A stretch of DNA of 6,774 bases from Paracoccaceae bacterium (GTDB taxonomy: Bacteria > Pseudomonadota > Alphaproteobacteria > Rhodobacterales > Rhodobacteraceae). Positions 1 to 5,075 of this stretch are shown here, piece after piece (positions within the stretch are counted from its first letter, which is position 1; every line of letters starts with the position of its first letter). The notes beneath the pieces were generated by a model, which saw nothing but the letters and a program-made list of their open reading frames with translations, did no database searches and was not told the DNA's origin. Location of the stretch: assembly GCA_026982255.1 (NCBI GenBank), contig JALSHL010000009.1, positions 1 to 6,774 of the forward strand, written 5' to 3'. A program made the position numbers and the translations under genes.

Positions 1-250
1 CAGCCGCCTGTGCGGCGGCAGCGGCCTCGTCAGCGGCGGCTTTGGCTGCAGCCTCGGCTTCGGCCAGTGCTTCCTCGGCAGCGGATTTCGCGGCCTCTTC
101 CGCAGCCATGGCCGCATCGGCCTCGGCGGCGGCTTTGGCCGCTTCTTCCTCGGCAGCCATGGCGGCTTTCTCGGCCTGGTTCTGGCTATAGACATAGTAA
201 CCGCCACCGGCGCCCAGCAGGACAATAATAATCGCAATAATTTTCGTCAT
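1..250 (-). CDS. Membrane-anchored Ala/Glu/Lys-rich coiled-coil protein, 3' end outside window
   Basis: I do not recognise a named family. Reading leftwards from the ATG at 250-248, the first 83 residues are visible and no stop is reached before the window edge. Residues 4-20 form a hydrophobic stretch (IIAIIIVLLGAGGGYYV) after a short MTK start, which fits an uncleaved N-terminal membrane anchor. From residue 26 on the chain is almost only Ala, Glu and Lys with a few Met, Asp and Ser, which predicts a long helix or coiled coil. A unit beginning AAMAAEE occurs at residues 29 and 46, a 17-residue period. A Shine-Dalgarno AAAGGA (complement of 258-263) lies 7 bases before the ATG and supports this start. 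Composition resembles TolA-type helical spacers, but that is composition only and not evidence of homology. The gene diverges from the B12 block, so a functional link is not implied. Confidence 0.72.
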   Translation of the reverse strand, partial: MTKIIAIIIVLLGAGGGYYVYSQNQAEKAAMAAEEEAAKAAAEADAAMAAEEAAKSAAEEALAEAEAAAKAAADEAAAAAQAA

Positions 251-453
251 GGGATATTCCTTTGCATAGCGGTGCCAATACCGGCACTCGATGCCCTCTA
301 CCTAGCCCTTGCACCGCGATTTACCAGTGCAGAGCCGACATTCTGGCAATTTTCCACCGAAAACCGCGACCACAGACAACATTGACCCGCGCGCGGGGGG
401 ATATATGCTCGCCCCGCGCCGGTTGACGTGCGCGGGAACCGGAAGGGGACGGA
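251..453. other. Divergent intergenic region
   Basis: This 203-base gap separates the leftward membrane-protein gene from the rightward phosphatase-cbiD-cobK block, so it should hold both promoters. On the left side is the Shine-Dalgarno of the minus-strand gene at 258-263. A small inverted repeat, GTGCC (272-276) and GGCAC (283-287) with a 6-base loop, would lie in the minus-strand leader. On the right side is a candidate promoter at 382-409. I see no cobalamin riboswitch: the leader between that promoter and the GTG at 454 is only about 40 bases, too short for one. No gene, tRNA or terminator is evident. Confidence 0.6.
382..409 (+). promoter_or_regulatory. Candidate sigma-70 type promoter for the phosphatase-cbiD-cobK block
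   Basis: TTGACC at 382-387 matches the -35 consensus at five of six bases. TATGCT at 404-409, 16 bases further on, matches the -10 consensus at four of six. The spacer contains the perfect 12-base palindrome CCCGCGCGCGGG (386-397). Transcription would start near 416, about 38 bases before the GTG. The AT-rich ATATATG here stands out from its GC-rich surroundings. This is a pattern match only. Confidence 0.4.
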
Positions 454-1149
454 GTGCAACAAACGCTAAAGGGGCTTCTGTTCGACAAGGACGGCACCCT
501 GTTCGATTTTCACGCCACATGGGGCGCCTGGTGCGGCGGCTTTATCGAGGGGCTGTCGCGCGGCGACCCGGAACTGGCGGCGACGCTGGCCGACGTGCTG
601 GAATACGACCTGCCAAGCGGCCGGTTCCTGCCGCACAGCTTCGTGGTGACGGATTCGATGGAAACCATCATCGCCGCTATCCGCAAGGTCCTGCCGGAGT
701 GGGAGGGTGAGGCCCTCTACAACTTCGTCAAGAAAACCACCTGCGAGGCACCGCAGCAACCGGTCGTGCCGCTCGAACCGCTGTTCACCGGCCTGCGCGG
801 GCGCGGCTATAAAATCGGTATCGCCACCAACGACAACGCCGTTCCCGCCCGCGCCCACCTGCAACAGGCCGGTGTGCTGGAAATCTTCGACCATATCGTC
901 GCCTGCGATTCCGGTTTCGGGGCGAAGCCCGATCCCGGAATGCTCTGGTCCTTCAGCGACGCCATGGCGTTCGATCCGGCCGAGGTGGCGATGATCGGCG
1001 ATTCCCTGCACGACCTCAAGGCGGGGCGCGCGGCGGGGATGGTCACTGTCGGTGTCACCACCGGAGTCGTCGGGGCCGATACCCTCGCACCCTATGCCGA
1101 TGTGATCCTGCCCGACATCGGCCATATTCCCGCGTGGCTCGATGCCTGA
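454..1149 (+). CDS. HAD-superfamily phosphatase (phosphoglycolate phosphatase-like)
   Basis: This 231-residue protein has all four HAD motifs. Motif I is DKDGTL, with nucleophile D11 and acid/base D13. Motif II is T125 in IATND. Motif III is K158 in GAKPDP. Motif IV is IGDSLHD, with Mg2+ ligands D183 and D187. The segment at about residues 17-100 between motifs I and II fits a helical C1-type cap. It should therefore be a cytoplasmic Mg2+-dependent phosphatase acting on a small phosphorylated metabolite. The start is GTG at 454, chosen because GGAAGGGG (441-448) gives a Shine-Dalgarno at proper distance and because the DxDGT motif sits close to the N-terminus, as usual. The stop overlaps the cbiD start by 8 bases, so the two genes are surely cotranscribed. 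That suggests a role in or near cobalamin synthesis, for example dephosphorylating alpha-ribazole phosphate or adenosylcobalamin 5'-phosphate. This substrate assignment is inference; phosphoglycolate is the default alternative. Confidence 0.85.
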   Translation: MQQTLKGLLFDKDGTLFDFHATWGAWCGGFIEGLSRGDPELAATLADVLEYDLPSGRFLPHSFVVTDSMETIIAAIRKVLPEWEGEALYNFVKKTTCEAPQQPVVPLEPLFTGLRGRGYKIGIATNDNAVPARAHLQQAGVLEIFDHIVACDSGFGAKPDPGMLWSFSDAMAFDPAEVAMIGDSLHDLKAGRAAGMVTVGVTTGVVGADTLAPYADVILPDIGHIPAWLDA

Positions 1150-2209
1150 TCCCGCCAAAACCCTGCGCCGCGGCTGGACCACCGGCACCTGCGCCGCCGC
1201 AGCAGCCAAGGCCGCCGTCTCGGCGCTGGAGGGGCTGGGCTTCCCCGATCCCGTTACCGTCACCCTGCCGCGCGGCGAAACCCCGTCCTTTGCCCTCGCA
1301 GACCACAAAACCGGCGAGAACTGGGCCGAGGCCGCCATCGTCAAGGACGCGGGCGACGATCCCGACGTCACCCACCACGCCACCATCCGCACCCGTATCG
1401 CCCGCGGCGCGGCGGGGCAGGGGCTGCGCTTTCACGCGGGCGCGGGCGTCGGCACCGTCACCAGACCGGGCCTGCCGCTGGCCGTGGGCGAACCGGCCAT
1501 CAACCCCGTGCCGCGCCTGATGATAGACCAGGCCATATCGGATGTGCTGGGACAAACCGGCGGCGGACCGGATCTCGATGTAACGGTTTCCATCGACAAC
1601 GGCGAGGAACTGGCAAAACACACATGGAACGGCCGCCTCGGTATCGTCGGCGGGCTGTCGATCCTCGGCACCACCGGCATCGTGCGGCCGTTTTCCTGCT
1701 CCGCCTGGATCGCCTCGATCCATCGCGGTATCGACGTGGCCCGCGCCAGTGGCACACCGCATGTGATCGCCGCCACCGGCGCGACCTCGGAAAAAGCCGC
1801 CCGCGACCTTTACGGTCTGGACGAAACCGCCTGCCTCGACATGGGCGATTTCGCCGGCGGAGTCCTCAAATACCTGCGCCGCCACCCGATCCCGCGCCTG
1901 ACGCTGGCGGGCGGTCCGGCGAAACTGGCGAAACTGGGGCAGGGGGCCGTGGACCTGCACTCCGGCCGCTCGCAGGTGGATTTCGCGACACTCGCCGACT
2001 GGGCCGGAACCGCCGGTTGCGACCCCGCGCCCGTCGCGGCGGCCAACACGGTGCTGGAGGCCCTGACCCTCTGCCCGCCCCTGGCCGCCAGCATCGCGCA
2101 ACACGCCCGTACGCAGGCGCTCGCCCTGCTGCAAGGCGCTCCCGTGGCGGTGGAGGTCATGGTCGTGGACCGCAGCGGCAGCATCCTCGCGCAGGAGGGC
2201 ACCTCGTGA
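1142..2209 (+). CDS. cbiD: Precorrin-5B / cobalt-precorrin-5B C(1)-methyltransferase CbiD
   Basis: CbiD uses S-adenosylmethionine to methylate C-1 of the ring-contracted corrin precursor, giving (cobalt-)precorrin-6A. The 355-residue length is normal for the family. Family signatures are present: RRGWTTGTCAAAAAKAA at 9-25, KDAGDDPDVTHHA at 68-80, GVGTVTRPGLPLAVGEPAIN at 102-121, and the block NGRLGIVGGLSILGTTGIV at 163-181. Residue 79 is His where I recall Gly being common (VTHGA). No good Shine-Dalgarno precedes the ATG at 1142, which lies inside the end of the phosphatase gene, so translation is probably coupled to it. The next gene, cobK, encodes the following enzymatic step. CbiD is best known from the anaerobic, cobalt-early pathway. 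Here it shares a locus with CobN and CobW of the late-insertion pathway, so it presumably acts on the metal-free intermediate and takes the place of CobF (inference). Confidence 0.95.
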   Translation: MPDPAKTLRRGWTTGTCAAAAAKAAVSALEGLGFPDPVTVTLPRGETPSFALADHKTGENWAEAAIVKDAGDDPDVTHHATIRTRIARGAAGQGLRFHAGAGVGTVTRPGLPLAVGEPAINPVPRLMIDQAISDVLGQTGGGPDLDVTVSIDNGEELAKHTWNGRLGIVGGLSILGTTGIVRPFSCSAWIASIHRGIDVARASGTPHVIAATGATSEKAARDLYGLDETACLDMGDFAGGVLKYLRRHPIPRLTLAGGPAKLAKLGQGAVDLHSGRSQVDFATLADWAGTAGCDPAPVAAANTVLEALTLCPPLAASIAQHARTQALALLQGAPVAVEVMVVDRSGSILAQEGTS

Positions 2210-2925
2210 TCCTGATCCTCGGCGGCACCGGCGAGGCGCACCGGCTGGCCAGCGCGCTGGAGCGCCCCTTCACCCTGTCGCTCGCCGGCGCAACCCGCCG
2301 CCCGCAACCGCGCCCCTATCCGTTGCGCAGCGGCGGCTTCGGCGGGGTCGAAGGGCTGGCGGCCTATCTGCGCGCCAAAAACATCGCGGCCCTGATCGAC
2401 GCCACCCACCCCTTCGCCGCCCGTATCAGCCGCAACGCCGTGGCCGCCGCCCGCGCCACCTCCACCCCGCTGCTGCGCCTTGAACGTCCCGCATGGGAAC
2501 CGCAGCCGGACTGGCATGTCGTGCCCGACATCGCCGCCGCCGCCAGCGTCCTGCCGCCACAGGCCCGCGCCTTCCTGACCGTCGGCAGCCAGCACCTCGC
2601 GTCCTTCGCCGCGCGCAAGGACATCTGGTGCCTGACCCGTGCCATCGAACCGCCCGCACAGCCGCCCCGCGGCGAGGTCCTGCTGCAACGCCCGCCCTTC
2701 ACCCCCGCCGCCGAAACCGTCCTGATGCGGCACCACGCCATCACCCACCTCGTCAGCAAAAACGCCGGTGGCGCGCAAACGCGGGCCAAGCTGGACGCGG
2801 CCGCGGCCCTCGCCCTGCCGGTCATCATGGTCGCACGCCCCGAATTGCCGTTGGCAGAAACTGCCGGCACGATTAAGGATGCGCTGGAATGGATTCGGCA
2901 CAATGCCGGACGACAGGGGAAATAG
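2206..2925 (+). CDS. cobK: Precorrin-6A reductase CobK (CbiJ family)
   Basis: CobK reduces the macrocycle of precorrin-6A with a nicotinamide cofactor (NADPH in the aerobic pathway) to give the dihydro 6B form. The 239-residue protein begins with the nucleotide-binding glycine motif ILILGGTGEAHRLA (2-15). It also carries the family motifs DATHPFAARIS (65-75), LTVGSQHLASF (124-134), VSKNAGG (183-189) and LPVIMVARP (204-212). The start is the GTG at 2206. It overlaps the cbiD stop as GTGA, and the strong Shine-Dalgarno AGGAGG at 2193-2198 is 7 bases upstream. The overlap and the consecutive reactions mark cbiD-cobK as a co-translated pair. The frame is open far upstream, but that part lies inside cbiD and is not expected to be translated. 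Confidence 0.94.
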   Translation: MILILGGTGEAHRLASALERPFTLSLAGATRRPQPRPYPLRSGGFGGVEGLAAYLRAKNIAALIDATHPFAARISRNAVAAARATSTPLLRLERPAWEPQPDWHVVPDIAAAASVLPPQARAFLTVGSQHLASFAARKDIWCLTRAIEPPAQPPRGEVLLQRPPFTPAAETVLMRHHAITHLVSKNAGGAQTRAKLDAAAALALPVIMVARPELPLAETAGTIKDALEWIRHNAGRQGK

Positions 2926-2926
2926 A

Positions 2927-3283
2927 ATGACCACAATCACCGTCTGCGACACCTGCAACTATGCGCCCGATCAAAAAATGCTGGACGACAAAACCGGCGG
3001 CGAGATCCTCGCCGGCCACGTCGAGCGCCTAGCCGCCGACAAGGGCATCGAGGTCCGCCGCATCTCCTGCCTCATGGGCTGCGAGCGCCACTGCAACGTC
3101 GCCATTCAGGACTCGGGCAAGCTGACCTACGTTCTGGGCAAATTCACCCCCGACGCCGACAGCGCCGCCTCCATCGTCGAATACGCCGAGCGCCATCGCG
3201 AAAGCGAAACCGGACAGGTCCCGTTCAAACAATGGCCGCAGGGCGTCAAGGGCCACTTCGTGGCACGGGTGCCGTCGGTATAA
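2927..3283 (+). CDS. DUF1636-type cysteine-rich metal-binding protein
   Basis: This 118-residue cytoplasmic protein matches, by my recognition, the DUF1636 family of predicted metal-binding proteins, whose members often lie in cobalamin gene clusters. Five cysteines are the main feature: C7 and C10 in the N-terminal CDTC, then C48, C52 and C56 in CLMGCERHC (CX3CX3C), with H55 adjacent. The arrangement resembles thioredoxin-like [2Fe-2S] ferredoxins and could bind an iron-sulfur cluster or another metal such as cobalt; the ligand is not established. There is no signal peptide or membrane segment. The ATG is one base after the cobK stop and is preceded by AGGGGA (2915-2920) at 6 bases, so it belongs to the same transcript and should be well translated. 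A redox or metal-handling role in corrin synthesis is inference from position. Confidence 0.88.
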   Translation: MTTITVCDTCNYAPDQKMLDDKTGGEILAGHVERLAADKGIEVRRISCLMGCERHCNVAIQDSGKLTYVLGKFTPDADSAASIVEYAERHRESETGQVPFKQWPQGVKGHFVARVPSV

Positions 3284-3305
3284 GCCCCACGGCCTGTTGC
3301 TGCCC

Positions 3306-3334
3306 TTTCCCGTCAATGCGGCCGGTGCTATCCT
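3306..3334 (+). promoter_or_regulatory. Weak candidate extended -10 promoter for rluE
   Basis: In the 79-base gap between the DUF1636 gene and rluE, TGCTATCCT (3326-3334) looks like an extended -10 element (TG-N-TATCCT). A poor -35 match, TTTCCC, lies 17 bases upstream at 3306-3311. Transcription would begin near 3341, about 22 bases before the rluE ATG. It would let rluE be expressed independently of the B12 genes. No clear intrinsic terminator is seen in this gap. Confidence 0.25.
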
Positions 3335-3362
3335 GTCCTTCCCCGAAACCCGCAGGCTGCCC

Positions 3363-3905
3363 ATGCTGATCCTCTTCAACAAACCCTACGGCGTGCTGTC
3401 GCAATTCACCGACAAGGGCACGGCGGGTTCCAAACGCCCGACGCTCTCGGATTTTATCGACGTGCCGGATGTCTATGCGGCAGGGCGGCTCGACAAGGAT
3501 TCCGAGGGGCTGCTGGTGCTGACCGACGACGGCGCGCTGCAACACCGGATTGCCGATCCGCGCCACAAGGCCCCGAAAACCTACTGGGTGCAGGTGGAGG
3601 GCGAACCGGACGCCGCCGCCCTCGAAACCCTGCGCAGCGGTGTGCAGCTGAAGGACGGCATGACCCGCCCCGCCCGCGTCCGCCGCATCCCCGCGCCGCC
3701 AGCCCTCTGGCCCCGCACCCCGCCGGTGCGTTTCCGCAAGACGGTCCCCGATTGCTGGCTGGAACTGACCATAACCGAGGGCCGCAACCGTCAGGTCCGC
3801 CGCATGACCGCCGCCACCGGCCACCCGACCCTGCGCCTGATCCGCTATGCCGTCGGCGACTGGACGCTGGACGGGCTGGCCAGCGGCGAATGGCGCAAAG
3901 CGTAG
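3363..3905 (+). CDS. rluE: 23S rRNA pseudouridine synthase RluE
   Basis: RluE isomerises a single uridine of 23S rRNA (U2457 in E. coli numbering) to pseudouridine. The 180-residue protein is a bare RsuA/RluB/RluE-type catalytic domain with no S4 RNA-binding domain. It starts directly with MLILFNKPYGVLSQF. The catalytic aspartate is D44 in GRLDKDSEGLLVLTDDG (41-57). Other conserved blocks are KTYWVQVEGEP (72-82), the RluE-type segment WPRTPPVRFRK (116-126), EGRNRQVRRMTA (139-150) and LIRYAVGDWTL (159-169). The ATG at 3363 is chosen because it places the conserved FNKPYG near residue 5; its Shine-Dalgarno is weak (AGG at 3354-3356). A TTG at 3297 in frame would add 22 residues without similarity. 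It is unrelated to cobalamin synthesis and sits between two B12 gene groups. Confidence 0.93.
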   Translation: MLILFNKPYGVLSQFTDKGTAGSKRPTLSDFIDVPDVYAAGRLDKDSEGLLVLTDDGALQHRIADPRHKAPKTYWVQVEGEPDAAALETLRSGVQLKDGMTRPARVRRIPAPPALWPRTPPVRFRKTVPDCWLELTITEGRNRQVRRMTAATGHPTLRLIRYAVGDWTLDGLASGEWRKA

Positions 3906-3981
3906 CCCGCGCGACGCATTTGCCCCTAGACTCTCTCCCCCCCGATGCGGTTAATACCCGCCAGAGTTTCAGGAGCATCCC
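3906..3981 (+). promoter_or_regulatory. Leader of cobW with strong ribosome binding site
   Basis: This 76-base gap ends with AGGAG (3971-3975), 6 bases before the cobW ATG. A small inverted repeat, GCGG (3947-3950) and CCGC (3958-3961) around TTAATAC, is present but too short to be called a terminator. No convincing -35/-10 pair is seen: TTGCCC (3920-3925) and TAATAC (3952-3957) are 26 bases apart. The leader is too short for a cobalamin riboswitch. Whether cobW-cobN has its own promoter or is read through from upstream cannot be decided here. Confidence 0.35.
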
Positions 3982-5058
3982 ATGGCCGCAAAAATCCCCG
4001 CCACCGTCATCACCGGCTTTCTCGGCGCCGGTAAAACCACCCTCGTCCAGCACCTGCTGGCCAATGCCAACGGCAAGCGCATCGCCCTGATCGTCAACGA
4101 GTTCGGCGATCTCGGCATCGACGGCGATCTGGTCAAGGGCTGCGGCATCGAGGGCTGCGAGGACGACGACGTGCTGGAGTTGTCCAACGGCTGCATCTGC
4201 TGCACCGTCGCCGACGAGTTCATCCCGGCGATGGAAAAACTGTTGCAACGCGACAATCCCCCCGACCATATCGTGATCGAGACCTCGGGCCTCGCCCTGC
4301 CGCAACCGCTGGTGCGCGCCTTCAACTGGCCGGAAATCCGCAACCGCGTGACAGTGGACGGCGTGGTCACCGTGGTGGATTCCGAGGCCATGGCCCGCGG
4401 CCAGTTCGCCCATGACGAGGCCGCCATCGACGCGCAGCGCGCCGGTGACGACATGCTGGACCACGAAACGCCCCTGTCGGAGCTGTTCGACGACCAGCTT
4501 GCCTGCGCCGACATGATCATCCTCAACAAGCTCGACCTTCTGGCCGAAGGGCAGGCGGAAGAACTGGAGCAAACCCTGCGCAAGGGCACCCGTGCCGGCG
4601 TGCGTTTCGTGCATGCCGAAATGGGTCGCGTCAGCCCGCAAACCCTGCTCGGCCTCGGCATCGGGGCGGAGGACGACCTCGACGCGCGGCACGAGGTCCA
4701 CCACCATCACCACGATCACGATCATGACGACGATCACGGCGACGACCATCACCACCATCACGACCACGGCCATGACGAATTCGAGACCTTCCAGGTCACC
4801 CTGCCGCCGGTTTCGGATGTTGCGGCATTTGCCGAAACCGTGGCGCAGGCGATTCGCGACAATGCGATCCTGCGGCTGAAAGGTTTCGCAGAGGTTAACG
4901 GCAAACCCATGCGGCTGGTGATACAGGCGGTCGGCCCGCGCGTGGACACCTATTTCGATCGTCCGCTGACGGCTGGGGAAAGGGGCAAAACCCGCCTTGT
5001 GGTCATCGGCGAGAGCGGCCTCGACCGCGAACGCATCCTCGCCGCGCTGGCTGGATGA
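3982..5058 (+). CDS. cobW: CobW, GTP-dependent Co(II) chaperone for cobaltochelatase (COG0523 family)
   Basis: CobW belongs to the G3E P-loop GTPases and is linked to delivery of Co(II) for corrin synthesis. The 358-residue protein shows, in order, Walker A GFLGAGKTT (12-20), NEFGDLGIDGDLV (39-51), the metal-site motif CICC (71-74, the family CxCC), IETSGLALPQPL (99-110) and the guanine-specificity motif NKLD (182-185). A linker follows at residues 237-264 with 16 His and 8 Asp in 28 residues. The CobW C-terminal domain then runs from about 268 to the end. The CxCC cysteines and the P-loop jointly bind nucleotide and metal in this family. The His-rich linker probably holds extra metal. The start is supported by AGGAG at 3971-3975. 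cobN follows after 17 bases, which distinguishes this protein from other COG0523 members that serve zinc enzymes. Confidence 0.96.
   Translation: MAAKIPATVITGFLGAGKTTLVQHLLANANGKRIALIVNEFGDLGIDGDLVKGCGIEGCEDDDVLELSNGCICCTVADEFIPAMEKLLQRDNPPDHIVIETSGLALPQPLVRAFNWPEIRNRVTVDGVVTVVDSEAMARGQFAHDEAAIDAQRAGDDMLDHETPLSELFDDQLACADMIILNKLDLLAEGQAEELEQTLRKGTRAGVRFVHAEMGRVSPQTLLGLGIGAEDDLDARHEVHHHHHDHDHDDDHGDDHHHHHDHGHDEFETFQVTLPPVSDVAAFAETVAQAIRDNAILRLKGFAEVNGKPMRLVIQAVGPRVDTYFDRPLTAGERGKTRLVVIGESGLDRERILAALAG
4690..4773 (+). repeat. Low-complexity His/Asp codon tract within cobW
   Basis: The DNA is a run of CAC/CAT and GAC/GAT codons that encodes the His/Asp loop, residues 237-264 of CobW. It includes a run of five His (240-244), another of five (256-260) and alternating His-Asp between them. 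The tract is simple enough to vary in length by slippage. It also creates spurious Thr/Ile-rich and Val/Met-rich readings in other frames. Confidence 0.85.
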
Positions 5059-5075
5059 GCGGCGGAGGCGCATAG

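Noticed and set aside
251..453. Cobalamin riboswitch upstream of the block
   Set aside because: I see no B12-box-like sequence, and the leader after the candidate promoter is only about 40 bases. The leader before cobW (76 bases) is also too short.
466..2958. Several long antisense frames opposite the phosphatase, cbiD and cobK
   Set aside because: They lack Shine-Dalgarno sequences and family motifs, and the sense strand is fully explained by recognised genes.
3297..3362. In-frame TTG start at 3297 that would lengthen RluE by 22 residues
   Set aside because: There is no Shine-Dalgarno before it, the added residues match nothing expected, and the conserved FNKPYG block normally sits close to the N-terminus as it does from the ATG at 3363.
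3941..3965. Possible terminator after rluE
   Set aside because: The stem is only 4 base pairs (GCGG/CCGC) and is not followed by a T run.
4690..4773. Tandem repeat that could hint at a CRISPR-like or mobile sequence
   Set aside because: It is an in-frame His/Asp codon run within cobW at the place where this family often has a metal-binding loop. There are no spacers or inverted ends.
3454..5073. Antisense open frame of about 540 codons across rluE and cobW
   Set aside because: It runs opposite two recognisable genes. Its Val/Met-rich run is simply the complement of the cobW His/Asp codon tract.
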